A stretch of DNA of 64,000 nucleotides from Faecalispora jeddahensis (GCF_000577335.1 NZ_CBYL010000004.1:1-64000); one strand, 5' to 3'; numbered from the stretch's first letter, positions 17,493 through 27,907 are shown. Notes: generated by a model from the letters alone, not told the origin. A program made the numbers and translations.

Positions 17493-17533
17493 CCGGCGCG
17501 GCAGGCTGAAGATGGCCCCGGCGCCGGTTTTCT
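17493..17533 (+). terminator. Probable terminator after the micro-protein gene
   Basis: CCGGCGC and GCGCCGG arms enclose a 21-nt loop and are followed by TTTTCTTT, just before sbcD. Confidence 0.5.
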
Positions 17534-17553
17534 TTACAGAAAAGGGGGATTGT

Positions 17554-18708
17554 ATGAAGCTGCTGCATCTGGCGGATTTGCATATCGGCAAACGGGTCAA
17601 TGAATTCAGTATGCTGGAGGATCAGCGCGCCATATTAAAGCAGATTTTAAACATTGCGGAGCAGGAGAAGCCCGACGCTGTCCTGATCGCCGGGGACGTT
17701 TATGATAAAACCATTCCGCCCGGAGAGGCGGTTTCGGTTCTGGATGACTTTCTGACCGGTCTGGCGTTTTTAAAGCTGCCGGTTTTTATGATCTGCGGGA
17801 ACCACGATTCCGCGGAGCGCCTGAGCTTTGGCAGCCGGATTCTGCGCCGCCAGGGGATTACGATCGCCGCGGCTTATGATGGCGCCTTAGAACCGGTTCT
17901 GATGCACGATGAGTACGGGTCGGTGGAACTGTACCTGCTGCCGTTTATCAAGCCCGCGCTGGCAGCTCCGTTTTTCCCCGAAAAAGAGCTGGAAAGCACT
18001 GAGGATGCCGTACGTTCGATTCTGGAATCGGTGCCCGATCGGCCGGATTGCCGCAGGGTGCTGGTCGCGCATCAGTTCGTGACCAACCGGGGGGAGCTGC
18101 CGCAGCAGTCGGATTCTGAAACCGCATATGTCGGCGGGTCGGACGCGGTGGACGCCGGGGTTTTCCACGCCTTTGATTATGTGGCGCTGGGGCATCTGCA
18201 TGGCCCGCAGAAAATGCTGCGGGATACCATTCGATATGCAGGTTCCCCTCTCAAATATTCCTTTTCAGAAAGCCGTCAGAAAAAATCCGTGACGATCGTC
18301 GAGCTGCTGAAGAAAGGAAATACCCTGATTCGCCAGATTCCCCTTGTTCCGCTGCGCGATATGCGCGAAATCCGCGGCCCGATCGATCAGCTGACCGACC
18401 CGCAGGTTGTGAATTCCGCGAACCCGGAGGATTACATCCACGCGACCTTGACGGACATCGAGGAGCTGATGGACCCCATCGGCCGCCTGCGCAGATTTTA
18501 CCCGAATATCATGCGGCTCGATTTTGAAAATCGCCTCAGCAGGGAAATCAAGCTGAAAAACGCCGCATCGGGGGAAGACCTTTCTCAAAAAACAACGATG
18601 GAACTGTTTGAAGATTTCTTCCAGATGCAAAACCAGAAAGAAATGACGCAGGAGCAGGCCCAGGTAATGGAGTCGCTGTTTTGCAGCAGTCAGGAGGAGA
18701 CGCGATGA
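17554..18708 (+). CDS. sbcD: Exonuclease SbcCD, nuclease subunit SbcD
   Basis: 384 residues of the Mre11/SbcD calcineurin-like phosphoesterase family. Metal-binding motifs occur in order: DLHIGK, GDVYD, GNHDS, HQF and GHLHG. With SbcC it forms a nuclease that opens DNA hairpins and processes blocked ends. ATG 17554 has GGGGG 7 nt upstream. Its stop overlaps the sbcC start (ATGA), the usual translational coupling for this pair. Confidence 0.93.
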   Translation: MKLLHLADLHIGKRVNEFSMLEDQRAILKQILNIAEQEKPDAVLIAGDVYDKTIPPGEAVSVLDDFLTGLAFLKLPVFMICGNHDSAERLSFGSRILRRQGITIAAAYDGALEPVLMHDEYGSVELYLLPFIKPALAAPFFPEKELESTEDAVRSILESVPDRPDCRRVLVAHQFVTNRGELPQQSDSETAYVGGSDAVDAGVFHAFDYVALGHLHGPQKMLRDTIRYAGSPLKYSFSESRQKKSVTIVELLKKGNTLIRQIPLVPLRDMREIRGPIDQLTDPQVVNSANPEDYIHATLTDIEELMDPIGRLRRFYPNIMRLDFENRLSREIKLKNAASGEDLSQKTTMELFEDFFQMQNQKEMTQEQAQVMESLFCSSQEETR

Positions 18709-21700
18709 AGCCGAAGCATTTAACCGTCAGCGCGTTCGGCCCCTTTGCAGGCAGAGTTGAGATTCCGTTTGAGCAGTTCGGCTCTATGGGGCTGTTTTTG
18801 ATCACGGGGGATACCGGCGCGGGAAAAACGACGCTGTTTGATGCGATTTCCTTCGCGCTGTTTGGGGAATCGAGCGGTACCGTGCGCCCGGTAGAGAGCC
18901 TGCGCAGCGATTTTGCACGCCCGGAGGAAAAAACCTATGTGGAATTGTCTTTTCTGCACCGCGGACAAGAATATTTTTTGCGAAGGAATCCCAAATACCG
19001 CCGCCCAAAAAAAAGCGGCGAGGGGGTTACGGACGAGCCCGCCGATGCGTCGCTGACCTTCCCGGACGGCAAAGTAATCACCGGGAATGTACGGGTCACC
19101 GGTGCGGTCACTGAGCTTTTGGGGATCGATTATAAGCAGTTCAAGCAGATCGCCATGATCGCGCAGGGGGAGTTCTTAAAGCTGCTGCTGGCGGATCACC
19201 GCGAGCGGGCGGAGATTTTTCGCCGTGTATTTGGCACAGCGCCGCTGGAAGCGGTACAGCTGGAACTGAAAAAGCAGGAAAAAGCGGCCAGAATCGAATG
19301 GGAGGACTCCTGTAAAGCAATATTGCAGTACACAGGTAATCTACTTTACAGCGAGGAGCAAACCGCCGAATCTCTGGTGCAGGAATGGGCGGCTGAGCAG
19401 AATCTGCACCGCATGGATGAAATGACTGCGCTTTGGAATAGAATGCTGCGGGAGGACGAAGCGCTTCTCAAAACCCAGAAGCTTCAGCAGGAAAAGCTGC
19501 AGGAAGCAGATGCAAAGCTGATTGCCGAACTTACCCGCGCGGAGCAGATCAACCGGATGTTCCGCGAGCTGGAACAGGCCCTGCTTCGCCGTGAGGAACT
19601 GTTGAAACAGGAACCGCAGATCCGGCAGAGAGAATATCTGGCCCGCAGGGCCGGCGCTGCTGCGGAGCGTGTGCTGCCGTATGAGAAAATTTATTGTTCC
19701 GCGAAGGAAAATGTTGAACGTCTGGAAAATGCAATTCGCGCTTCCAGCGAGCGTTCGGCTCTTTTGGAAAATCAGCTCAAACAGTTAGAAGCAAACTGGA
19801 GCAGAGAGCAGGAAGCCGAGCCGCAGCGAACAGCGCTTGCGGAGCGCTTAACGGGCCTTCGATCGGCTTTGCCGGATTATGCGCATTACAAAACGCTGAT
19901 GCAGCAGCAGAAAGATTTTGAACGGGCTCTTTCGCAGAATATCACTCATTTGGAGCAAGTAACCAAACGAAGGGAAGATCTTACCAAAAAGCGTGACGAG
20001 CGCCAGGCGCTGCTGTCGCAGTCTGCGGATGCGCCGGTTTCTCTGGTAAAATGCGAAAAGGAAAAAGAGACTGCCGAAACGCTGCGCTCCAATTTGCTTT
20101 TGCTGCACGATATGGCAAAGCGTTTGGAAGCGATGGAAGCAGAGCAGAAGCGCGCACAGCGGGAATATCTGGACGCCGATGGGGAATACAGCAGAATTTA
20201 TGGCCTGTGCGAGGAAAAGGAGCGTTTGTATTTTGACCAGCAGGCCGGCGTTCTGGCCGGGCGTCTGCGCCCGGGGGAACCATGCCCGGTCTGCGGCTCG
20301 AAAGAACATCCTCAAAAGGCGGAGATGATCGGCGGCGCTCCGAATGAACAGGAGCTGCAGCGGCTGCGCGGGCAGCGGGAGCAGGCAGAGGCCCACCGGC
20401 GCGAGACCAGCTCGCAGGCACATGGGAAAGAGGTCGAGGTACAGTCTGCCCGGCAGGAGCTCTACCGGCAGTGGCGGCAGATTCTGCCGGAGGTTGCTCC
20501 GCAGGAGGAACTCCCTGCGCTCAAAGCCCAGATCATTACAATCGGTACCGAAAACACCGGGCGAAAAAGGGTTCTGGAACAGAAGTACGGCGAGCTCAAA
20601 CAGCTTTGCGATAACCGTGAGCTCTGGACAAAAGAACTCGACGAAACACAGCGGCTTTTGAAAGAATGCGAGCCGCTCGTGCAGCGCGAAACAGAGGAAC
20701 AGTCGCGCCTTGCTTCGCAGGTAAGCGCAAAGCAGGCGGAGGCAGCTCTGGTGCGGGGGAAGCTGCCCTGCGAATCAGAGGAAGAGCTGCGGCGGCAGAT
20801 CGCCGAGTCCGAGTCCCGTTTGGGGGAGCTGAAAAAACGGCTTCAGGATAGTGAAGCCGCGCTTACCAAAGGCCGCAACGATCTGGATAGCGTTCGTGCT
20901 GTTCTGAAAGAAAACACAAACCAGCTGGCAGAGCAGAAACAAAGGCTGGAACAAACCGAACAGGATTACCGCAGGGCGCTGGAAGAAAACCAGTTCAGCG
21001 AAGAGGAGTACCGGGCCGCGCTGTCGAATCAAAGCCGGGTGGAAGCCTGGCGGAACGAGGTGCAGGCCTTTACGGAAAGCCAGCGTTTTACCGAAGAGAC
21101 GATCCGCCGCCTGAATGAAGAAACGGCGGAGAAAAGCCCGGTGGATTCCGAAAAACTGGCCTTGCAGCAAGAGGAACTGAAACGGGAAAAATCCGTATTG
21201 GACGAACAGGTCTCTCAAACCTCACAGCGCTATCACGGGAACCAGAGGATTTTGCAGAAGCTGGAAGACGCTTTGCGGCAGAAAGAGAAGCTGGAGCATC
21301 GTTATCTGATGCTTTCCTCCCTCTCTAAAACGGCAAACGGGGAGCTGCCCGAACGCCAGAAGCTGGCGTTTGAGCAGTATGTGCAGGCCGCGTATTTTCA
21401 AAAGGTGATCCAGGAGGCCAATCAGCGCATGAGCCGGATGACGAACGGCCGGTTTGAGCTTCTTCGCAAGGAAATCCCCGAGGATAACCGCAGCCAGTCC
21501 GGTCTGGAGCTGGATGTGATGGATTACTATACCGGCAAGCTGCGCTCCGTGCGCTCTCTGTCGGGCGGGGAATCCTTCAAGGCGTCGCTGTCTTTGGCCT
21601 TAGGCTTGTCCGACGTGATTCAGAGCTACGCCGGCGGGGTACAGATCGACACCATGTTTATCGATGAGGGCTTCGGCACGCTCGATTCGGAATCCCTGGA

Positions 21701-21851
21701 TCAGGCAATCTCCGCGCTGGCGGCGCTCACGACCGGCGATCGTCTGGTCGGCATCATCTCTCATGTGCCGGAGCTGAAAGAAAAAATCGATAAAAAAATT
21801 ACGATTCGAAAAAGTGTGACCGGCAGCACGGCTGTTCTGACCAGCCGCTGA
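18705..21851 (+). CDS. sbcC: Exonuclease SbcCD, ATPase subunit SbcC
   Basis: 1048 residues, an SMC/Rad50-like ATPase. Walker A is GDTGAGKTT (35-43). Long coiled coils flank the zinc hook CPVC at residues 527-530. The ABC signature LSGGES and Walker B region FIDEGFGTLD lie near the C-terminus. Length and arrangement are normal. It pairs with SbcD, overlapped by four bases. AGGAGG lies upstream of the ATG. Confidence 0.93.
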   Translation: MKPKHLTVSAFGPFAGRVEIPFEQFGSMGLFLITGDTGAGKTTLFDAISFALFGESSGTVRPVESLRSDFARPEEKTYVELSFLHRGQEYFLRRNPKYRRPKKSGEGVTDEPADASLTFPDGKVITGNVRVTGAVTELLGIDYKQFKQIAMIAQGEFLKLLLADHRERAEIFRRVFGTAPLEAVQLELKKQEKAARIEWEDSCKAILQYTGNLLYSEEQTAESLVQEWAAEQNLHRMDEMTALWNRMLREDEALLKTQKLQQEKLQEADAKLIAELTRAEQINRMFRELEQALLRREELLKQEPQIRQREYLARRAGAAAERVLPYEKIYCSAKENVERLENAIRASSERSALLENQLKQLEANWSREQEAEPQRTALAERLTGLRSALPDYAHYKTLMQQQKDFERALSQNITHLEQVTKRREDLTKKRDERQALLSQSADAPVSLVKCEKEKETAETLRSNLLLLHDMAKRLEAMEAEQKRAQREYLDADGEYSRIYGLCEEKERLYFDQQAGVLAGRLRPGEPCPVCGSKEHPQKAEMIGGAPNEQELQRLRGQREQAEAHRRETSSQAHGKEVEVQSARQELYRQWRQILPEVAPQEELPALKAQIITIGTENTGRKRVLEQKYGELKQLCDNRELWTKELDETQRLLKECEPLVQRETEEQSRLASQVSAKQAEAALVRGKLPCESEEELRRQIAESESRLGELKKRLQDSEAALTKGRNDLDSVRAVLKENTNQLAEQKQRLEQTEQDYRRALEENQFSEEEYRAALSNQSRVEAWRNEVQAFTESQRFTEETIRRLNEETAEKSPVDSEKLALQQEELKREKSVLDEQVSQTSQRYHGNQRILQKLEDALRQKEKLEHRYLMLSSLSKTANGELPERQKLAFEQYVQAAYFQKVIQEANQRMSRMTNGRFELLRKEIPEDNRSQSGLELDVMDYYTGKLRSVRSLSGGESFKASLSLALGLSDVIQSYAGGVQIDTMFIDEGFGTLDSESLDQAISALAALTTGDRLVGIISHVPELKEKIDKKITIRKSVTGSTAVLTSR

Positions 21852-21894
21852 AGACAATGGATCGGAATCTGCTTTTCAAAATAAAAACAGGAAA

Positions 21895-21921
21895 TTCTTC
21901 CCCGCTTTCGGCGGGGAAGAA
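21895..21921. terminator. Perfect bidirectional hairpin between sbcC and mntP
   Basis: TTCTTCCCCGC pairs perfectly with GCGGGGAAGAA around a 5-nt loop, between the converging genes. The C-rich stem resembles other hairpins in this window (32170-32200, 63508-63788). Confidence 0.65.
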
Positions 21922-21954
21922 CGCAGAGAACCCTATTAAAATTCAAATAAGACG

Positions 21955-22539
21955 TCAGGCAGAAGTGAGCAGATGCTCGGCGAAAATCTTGATGCCGATC
22001 AGAATCAGAATGATTCCTCCGGCGATTTCGGCGCGGCCCGAAAGCAGGCATCCGAATTTTCTGCCAAGATATACTCCCGCAAAGCAAAGCACAAGAGTGA
22101 TGATTCCAATCAGCGAAACCGAAAAGATCATCTGCGGCACACTTTGAATTCCCACGGAAGAAGGCAGAATAATCCCCGTGGCCAGCGCGTCTATGCTGGT
22201 TGCCACCGCCTGAATCAGCAGGGCTCGTTTTCCCACCGTGTGGCATCTGGCCTCTTCGGCATGCTCCCCAAAACACGATTCCCAGATCATCTGTGTGCCC
22301 AAATAGGTCAGCAGCAGCAAAGCGAGCCAGTGCTCGATATGTATTAAGAGATCGGCACCCGCCGTTCCTAAGGCCCAGCCAAGACAGGGCATAAACGCCT
22401 GAAAAAGACCAAAGGTCAGGCCGACCTTTAGGGCAAATCCGGGCGTCACCTTTCGTACGGCAGTTCCATTTGCGACGGAGGCCGCCAGCGCATCCATAGA
22501 AAGGCCGACAGCAATTCCCACAAGGGAGAAATAGTCCAT
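21955..22539 (-). CDS. mntP: Manganese efflux pump MntP
   Basis: 194 residues with six hydrophobic helices. Two repeats each hold the conserved Asp motif (GLSMDALAAS and ATSIDALATG), which is diagnostic of MntP/YebN. The family exports Mn2+ to avoid toxicity. ATG 22539 is preferred over a TTG two codons earlier because AAGGGAAG sits about 6 nt before it. I do not see a yybP-ykoY manganese riboswitch upstream. Confidence 0.9.
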   Translation of the reverse strand: MDYFSLVGIAVGLSMDALAASVANGTAVRKVTPGFALKVGLTFGLFQAFMPCLGWALGTAGADLLIHIEHWLALLLLTYLGTQMIWESCFGEHAEEARCHTVGKRALLIQAVATSIDALATGIILPSSVGIQSVPQMIFSVSLIGIITLVLCFAGVYLGRKFGCLLSGRAEIAGGIILILIGIKIFAEHLLTSA

Positions 22540-22631
22540 ACGCAACTTCCCTTCGTGTTGATTTTAAGTTTGCTTCTGAAAAGAATATATTGGGGAACGA
22601 CCGGAATTATGAGAGCTTTTACTGAAACAAT

Positions 22632-22672
22632 ACAGGGGAAGAACAGAATTTTCCGTTCTTCCCCTGTATTTT
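22632..22672. terminator. Strong intrinsic terminator
   Basis: ACAGGGGAAGAAC pairs with GTTCTTCCCCTGT around a 10-nt loop; it ends the minus-strand gene at 22671-22898. Confidence 0.8.
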
Positions 22673-22898
22673 ACTTGATATTGTAGTCTACCCAGTCCTT
22701 GGCTTCCTTTACATTTTCGTCAGACGGCATAGCTGCTTTTGTTTTGCTGTATCGTCTGTCCGGATAGGTAATAGGGATCGTATATTTATCCGTATCGTCT
22801 CGTTCCGGTCCCGGGCGGGTCACTTTTGCGGCGGAATTCAGCCGATTGCGCTGACCGGGTTCCTCTTTGTCTTTTCTGTGAAATAGCATACGTAACAC
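22671..22898 (-). CDS. DUF3787-like small protein, possibly spore-associated
   Basis: 75 residues. The C-terminal segment (AAMPSDENVKEAKDWVDYN) matches the conserved end of the DUF3787-type family found in spore-forming Clostridia, some members of which are labelled spore-surface proteins. The N-terminal part is basic and low in complexity. GGAGG lies 8 nt before the ATG, and a strong terminator follows. The spore link is family knowledge, not shown here. Confidence 0.7.
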   Translation of the reverse strand: MLRMLFHRKDKEEPGQRNRLNSAAKVTRPGPERDDTDKYTIPITYPDRRYSKTKAAMPSDENVKEAKDWVDYNIK

Positions 22899-23099
22899 CT
22901 CCGTATTTATTGTGCGACATCACATTGAAAAAATGCGCGCTTTCGTTTGCTACTACGGTAAAAACATGATAAAATAAATACAAAGCCTGTGGCTTTATAC
23001 CAATATTATTTTCTAAAAAAATTATATTACTCCGGCGTTTTGTATATGTGACAAAATATAAAATTTGAACCGGAATGATGGGCAAAGAGGGAAGAGCTT

Positions 23100-23738
23100 A
23101 TGATCAGTATTCTGGACTATGGGGCGGGTAATTTAAAAAGCGTTGTCAACGCATTTCGGTTTATCGGCGCAGAGGTGGAAATCACCCACGACGCCGGCCG
23201 GCTGATGCGGGCGCAGGCGGCTGTTTTGCCGGGCGTCGGTTCGTTCGGGGACGCCGCGGCTTCTCTGCGGCAATCCGGGCTTTGGCAGCCGGCGCTGGAT
23301 TTCATCGCGGGCGGCCGGCCATTTTTGGGCATTTGCCTTGGCATGCAGCTGCTCTTTGAAGAGAGCGAGGAATCCCCGGGGGTAAAAGGACTTTCCGTAT
23401 TTCCCGGGAAAATCTGCCGCATTCCCGACGGCGACGGCCTGAAGATCCCGCATATCGGCTGGAACTCCTTAACCCTTGACCAGACGGACGGTCTGTTCCG
23501 TCAGGTGCCGGATCAGTCTTACGTTTATTTTGTCCACTCCTATTATCTGCACTCACCCGAACGGAAAATTGTGTCCTCGCACACGCAGTACGGCGTGACG
23601 ATCGATGCCTCGGTGCAGTCGGGGAATGTGTTCGCCACCCAGTTCCATCCGGAAAAAAGCGGACAGGCCGGTCTGCAGATGCTGAAAAATTTTGCACGGA
23701 TGGCGGAAACCGGCCGGGAAGGGAAGGGGAGCTGCTGA
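23100..23738 (+). CDS. hisH: Imidazole glycerol phosphate synthase, glutaminase subunit HisH
   Basis: 212 residues, a class I glutamine amidotransferase. The nucleophile elbow GICLGMQLL holds the catalytic Cys, and FHPEKSG the His and Glu. It supplies ammonia to HisF, which makes IGP and AICAR in histidine synthesis. The gene overlaps hisF by one base (TGATG). No other his genes are in the window. Confidence 0.95.
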   Translation: MISILDYGAGNLKSVVNAFRFIGAEVEITHDAGRLMRAQAAVLPGVGSFGDAAASLRQSGLWQPALDFIAGGRPFLGICLGMQLLFEESEESPGVKGLSVFPGKICRIPDGDGLKIPHIGWNSLTLDQTDGLFRQVPDQSYVYFVHSYYLHSPERKIVSSHTQYGVTIDASVQSGNVFATQFHPEKSGQAGLQMLKNFARMAETGREGKGSC

Positions 23739-24496
23739 TGTATGCCAAACGAATTATCCCGTGTCTGGATGTCAATAACGGGCGCGTGGTCAAGGGAACC
23801 AATTTTGTCAATTTGAGAGATGCGGGCGACCCGGTAGAAGCCGCGATTCTGTACGATAAGCAGGGCGCGGACGAGCTGGTATTTCTGGACATCACCGCGA
23901 CCGTGCAGGAACGCGGAACGATTGTCGACCTGGTTCAGCGGGTTGCGGAGCGCATTTTCATTCCGTTTACGGTAGGCGGCGGCATTCGTTCGGTGGAGGA
24001 TTTCACCCAGCTGCTGCGCGCGGGGGCGGATAAGGTTTCGGTCAACTCCGCGGCGGTGCGCAATCCGTCGCTGATCAGCGAGGCGGCCCAAAAATTCGGC
24101 AGTCAGTGTGTGGTTTGCGCCATCGACGCAAAACGGACGCCCTCCGGCGGCTGGACGGTTTACCTCAACGGCGGCCGGATCGATACGGGCATAGACGCCG
24201 TAGAGTGGGCAAAGCGTGCGGTGTCCCTCGGCGCGGGTGAAATCCTGCTGACGAGCATGGACTGCGACGGAACAAAGGACGGGTATGATCTGGAGCTGAC
24301 CGCCTCCATTTCCGATCAGGTGGGCGTCCCTGTGATTGCCTCCGGCGGGGCGGGGAGCCTGAAGGATTTTTACGATGCTTTCACCGAGGGAAAGGCCGAC
24401 GCCGTTCTGGCGGCTTCCCTGTTCCATTTCGGGGAGATTACCATCCCTGAGCTGAAAGAATATCTCAAAGAAAAAGACATTTCCGTCCGATTCTGA
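23738..24496 (+). CDS. hisF: Imidazole glycerol phosphate synthase, cyclase subunit HisF
   Basis: 252 residues, a TIM barrel. Typical elements are [15 protein letters not shown] with the catalytic Asp, TVGGGIRS, the KVSVNSAA phosphate loop and the second Asp in [12 protein letters not shown]. It closes the imidazole ring using ammonia from HisH. A strong terminator follows, so hisHF is a two-gene unit. Confidence 0.95.
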   Translation: MYAKRIIPCLDVNNGRVVKGTNFVNLRDAGDPVEAAILYDKQGADELVFLDITATVQERGTIVDLVQRVAERIFIPFTVGGGIRSVEDFTQLLRAGADKVSVNSAAVRNPSLISEAAQKFGSQCVVCAIDAKRTPSGGWTVYLNGGRIDTGIDAVEWAKRAVSLGAGEILLTSMDCDGTKDGYDLELTASISDQVGVPVIASGGAGSLKDFYDAFTEGKADAVLAASLFHFGEITIPELKEYLKEKDISVRF

Positions 24497-24510
24497 TTGG
24501 CGGGCACTTC

Positions 24511-24548
24511 AAAGCGGATTCCAGCTCTCTGGAATCCGCTTCTTTTTC
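24511..24548 (+). terminator. Terminator of hisHF
   Basis: AAGCGGATTCCAG pairs with CTGGAATCCGCTT, followed by CTTTTTC. Confidence 0.9.
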
Positions 24549-24710
24549 CGATTATTTCCCGCTTTATGGATAGATTTGCCGGACACGGCATAAGAATTAG
24601 CAAGTTCTGTTCCTCTGGGTCAAACCGTGTGTGCCGGGGAATGGTGTCAATTCGGTTAATTTTTGAAAAAACCGGGAGTACCGGTTTTCTATGCTGGAGG
24701 TGTAGGAAAG

Positions 24711-25850
24711 GTGAATTGGAAAAAACAAACGATCTCTGTGCTGTTGTCCGCCTGCGTCCTGATTTCCGCCGCGGCTCCCGCAATGGCGATTTCGGACGAA
24801 GAGGTAAAAGCCCCTGCGGCGATTCTGGTGGAAGCAAAGACCGGCAAGGTTCTGTATGAAAAGAATTCCCATGAAAAGCGTCCGGCCGCTTCGATTACCA
24901 AGGTCATGACACTCCTGCTGGTCATGGAGGCAATCGATTCCGGCAAAATCGCGCTGACCGATACGGTCTCTGCCAGTGCCCACGCGGCCTCTATGGGTGG
25001 ATCGGATATTTGGCTGCAGCAAGGGGAAACCATGTCTGTCAACGATCTGATCAAGGCGACCGTGATTATGAGCGCGAACGACGCCGCCGTGGCCCTTGCG
25101 GAACACGTGGCGGGTACCGAAGATGATTTTTTGCGCATGATGAATGACAGAGCCAAAGAGCTGGGGATGAACGACACCACGTTCAAAAACTGCAACGGCC
25201 TGGACGAGGACGGCCACCTGACCTCGGCGAACGACGTTGCCCTGATGTCCGCGGAGCTGCTCAAGCACGAAAAGATCACAGAGTACACCCTTACGTGGAT
25301 CGACCATGTGCGCGACGGCAAGACACAGCTGGTCAACACCAATAAGCTGATCAAAAGCTATAAGGGAATCACGGGCCTGAAAACGGGAACCACAGGCAAA
25401 GCGGGCAGCTGTATCAGCGCTTCCGCCACCAGGGGCCAGGTCAGCCTGGTTGCGGTCATTTTGGGAAGCTCAACGACAGACGACCGATTCTCTTCAGCGG
25501 CAAAACTTCTGGATTACGGATTTGCCAACTGGTCGATGGCCACTCCCGAAAAGCCGGAGCTGCAGAAGGTTCCTATAACAAACGGCATGCAGTCCTCGGT
25601 AGAACCCGAAACAACCGATAACCCTGCTCTGCTGGTGCCAAAGGGGAAAGAATCAGAGGTAGTCAGCCAGATCGTGGTGGCGGATTCGCTGGAAGCCCCC
25701 GTCGAATCCGGACAGATCATCGGTAAAATTACGTATAAACTGGGGGACGAAACGCTTCTGGAAACCGATATCCGCGCCAAAGCAGCAGTGGAAAAAATGA
25801 CGTTCTTTTCCGTATTCCGCCTGCTTTGTATGGGAATGGTATGCTTCTGA
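24711..25850 (+). CDS. D-alanyl-D-alanine carboxypeptidase (DacF/PBP5 type)
   Basis: 379 residues, penicillin-binding-protein S11 family. A signal peptide runs to about residue 26 (AAPAMA). Active-site motifs are SITK (Ser61, Lys64), SAN and KTGTTG. A C-terminal beta domain and a final hydrophobic stretch (FFSVFRLLCMGMVCF) may anchor it. It removes the terminal D-Ala from stem peptides outside the cell. The start is GTG 24711, with GGAGG 10 nt upstream; no ATG near the signal peptide fits. A second S11 enzyme is encoded at 36559-37716. Confidence 0.9.
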   Translation: MNWKKQTISVLLSACVLISAAAPAMAISDEEVKAPAAILVEAKTGKVLYEKNSHEKRPAASITKVMTLLLVMEAIDSGKIALTDTVSASAHAASMGGSDIWLQQGETMSVNDLIKATVIMSANDAAVALAEHVAGTEDDFLRMMNDRAKELGMNDTTFKNCNGLDEDGHLTSANDVALMSAELLKHEKITEYTLTWIDHVRDGKTQLVNTNKLIKSYKGITGLKTGTTGKAGSCISASATRGQVSLVAVILGSSTTDDRFSSAAKLLDYGFANWSMATPEKPELQKVPITNGMQSSVEPETTDNPALLVPKGKESEVVSQIVVADSLEAPVESGQIIGKITYKLGDETLLETDIRAKAAVEKMTFFSVFRLLCMGMVCF

Positions 25851-25897
25851 TTGGTAATTTCAACCGAAATTATTCGTAAAATCTTGCGGCCGCCGCC

Positions 25898-25926
25898 TTG
25901 CAAATACTGCTAAGATATTGTAAAAT
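25898..25926 (+). promoter_or_regulatory. Promoter of pgi
   Basis: TTGCAA and TAAAAT at 17-bp spacing, 40 nt upstream of the pgi start. Confidence 0.65.
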
Positions 25927-25965
25927 AAACAAAAGGATTCAGAAAATGACAGGAGGTTAGCATTC

Positions 25966-27306
25966 ATGTCTGTAAAGCTTGACGCACAGCATCTGTCCGG
26001 TTTTATGAATTCAGGCGAACTGGAAGCGATTGGGCCCCAGATAAAGCTTGCGCACGAGCTGCTTCATTCCAAAAGCGGCCCCGGCAGCGATTTTCTTGGT
26101 TGGCTGGATTTGCCCAGCGAGTACGATAAGGAAGAATTTTCACGCATTCAGTCTGCAGCGGCGAAAATCCGTTCGAATACCGATGTTTTTGTTGTCATCG
26201 GCATCGGCGGTTCTTACCTTGGCGCTCGAGCTGCGATTGAGTTTTTAAAATCCCCGTACTATAATTCGATGAAAAAAGACACGCCGGATATTTATTTTGC
26301 CGGCAACAGCATCAGCTCCAGCGCACTGGCGGAGCTTCTTTCCATCTGTGAGGGGAAAGACGTGTCCATCAACATGATCTCGAAGTCCGGCACGACGACC
26401 GAACCGGCCATCGCGTTTCGTGTGTTTCGTGAGCTATTGGAGAAGAAGTATGGCAAAGCGGGCGCCCGCGAAAGGATCTACTGTACTACAGACCATGCGC
26501 GCGGAACCCTGAAAAAACTGGCGGATCAGGAAGGCTACGAAACCTTTGTGGTACCGGATGACGTCGGCGGACGTTATTCCGTGCTCACCGCAGTGGGGCT
26601 TCTTCCGATTGCGGTCAGCGGTGCTGATCTCAACGAACTGATGCAGGGTGCTTTACAGGCAAGAGACGAATATTCGAATCCTGATTTACAACAAAATTCA
26701 TGTTATCAATACGCAGCCATTCGCAATCTGTTTTACAGAAAGGGCAAAACGGTCGAATTGCTAGCCAGCTATGAGCCCTGCTTTGCCGTGATGTGTGAAT
26801 GGTGGAAGCAGCTTTATGGCGAAAGCGAAGGAAAGGATCAAAAAGGTCTGTTCCCGGCTTCCGTTATTTTTTCGACCGATTTGCATTCCATGGGCCAGTA
26901 TGTGCAGGACGGCCGCCGGATTCTGCTTGAAACGGTGGTTTTGTTTGAGCACGCCAAACAGGAAATCACGCTTGGCAACGACCCGGAGAATGTGGACGGA
27001 TTGAACTTCCTTCAGGGCAATACGATGTCCTATATCAACGAAAAAGCCTTTGAAGGAACTGTTTTGGCTCATGTAGACGGCGGTGTTCCCAACATTGTGC
27101 TGCGGGTACCGGATTTTTCAGAGAAATCGCTTGGCGGCCTGATTTATTTCTTCGAAAAGGCCTGTGCGGTTTCCGGTTATCTGCTGGGGGTCAATCCATT
27201 TGACCAGCCCGGCGTGGAAAGCTACAAGAAAAACATGTTTGCCCTTTTGGGCAAGCCCGGGTACGAGGCCGAAAAGGCTGCTTTGGAGGCACGTCTGAAA
27301 CATTGA
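25966..27306 (+). CDS. pgi: Glucose-6-phosphate isomerase
   Basis: 446 residues. It interconverts glucose-6-phosphate and fructose-6-phosphate in glycolysis. Motifs are [23 protein letters not shown] (sugar phosphate binding) and the region [17 protein letters not shown]. Length matches the short bacterial form of Bacillus and Clostridia. AGGAGG precedes ATG 25966. Confidence 0.95.
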   Translation: MSVKLDAQHLSGFMNSGELEAIGPQIKLAHELLHSKSGPGSDFLGWLDLPSEYDKEEFSRIQSAAAKIRSNTDVFVVIGIGGSYLGARAAIEFLKSPYYNSMKKDTPDIYFAGNSISSSALAELLSICEGKDVSINMISKSGTTTEPAIAFRVFRELLEKKYGKAGARERIYCTTDHARGTLKKLADQEGYETFVVPDDVGGRYSVLTAVGLLPIAVSGADLNELMQGALQARDEYSNPDLQQNSCYQYAAIRNLFYRKGKTVELLASYEPCFAVMCEWWKQLYGESEGKDQKGLFPASVIFSTDLHSMGQYVQDGRRILLETVVLFEHAKQEITLGNDPENVDGLNFLQGNTMSYINEKAFEGTVLAHVDGGVPNIVLRVPDFSEKSLGGLIYFFEKACAVSGYLLGVNPFDQPGVESYKKNMFALLGKPGYEAEKAALEARLKH

Positions 27307-27378
27307 AAGATTCTTTGCTTTCAGGATTGAAATCCGCATTTTGCGGAAATACTAAAAAATAGCAGGAGGAGTTTTGAT

Positions 27379-27795
27379 ATGGTCACTCTCATCATTGGTA
27401 AGAAAGGTTCCGGAAAGACAAAAAAGCTGATTGAAATGGCGAATGCCGCTGTCAAAAAATCGGACGGCAACGTGGTGGTAATCGAAAAGGGTCTTAAGCT
27501 CACTTACGATATCTCCCACAGGGCCAGACTGGTTGACATCGATGCTTATGGAGTGCAGGGCATGGATGGCCTGTATGGCTTCATCAGCGGCATCTGCGCT
27601 GGAAACTATGATGTGACCGACCTCTTTATTGATTCCACGTTGAAAATCATCGGTTCCGATTCCGCGGTTTTGTCCTCTCTTGTTGAGAAGGCGAACGCTC
27701 TGTCTGAACTGGCCAATACCAAAATCCTTCTTTCCGTTTCTTTGGACCAGAACGAGCTTCCCGAAGGCATCAAAGCGGAGATCGCCGAGATCTGA
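27379..27795 (+). CDS. Small P-loop protein of unknown function
   Basis: 138 residues. It opens with a Walker A motif GKKGSGKTKK right at the N-terminus. A later hydrophobic strand, VTDLFIDST, could serve as Walker B, and LLSVSLD is a further strand. Clostridial relatives are often labelled twitching-motility PilT-like only because of the P-loop; there is no pilus gene near. AGGAGG precedes the ATG. It lies 72 bp after pgi and is followed by its own terminator. Confidence 0.7.
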   Translation: MVTLIIGKKGSGKTKKLIEMANAAVKKSDGNVVVIEKGLKLTYDISHRARLVDIDAYGVQGMDGLYGFISGICAGNYDVTDLFIDSTLKIIGSDSAVLSSLVEKANALSELANTKILLSVSLDQNELPEGIKAEIAEI

Positions 27796-27842
27796 TTCGT
27801 TTTGCTTTCGATCACAGTTTAGAATGTCAGTGTTGTAAAGTA

Positions 27843-27877
27843 AGCTGCTGGCAGTTTTTACTGCCGGCAGCGCTTTT
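27843..27877 (+). terminator. Intrinsic terminator
   Basis: GCTGCTGGCAG pairs with CTGCCGGCAGC and is followed by GCTTTT, directly after the P-loop gene. Confidence 0.8.
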
Positions 27878-27907
27878 GTGCAAAAAGACAGCGAGGAGAT
27901 CATCTGT

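Noticed and set aside
22540-22670. yybP-ykoY manganese riboswitch upstream of mntP
   Set aside because: The conserved loop sequences could not be found in the short upstream region.
27379-27795. Type IV pilus retraction ATPase PilT
   Set aside because: Only the P-loop is shared; the protein is far too short and lacks the other PilT boxes.
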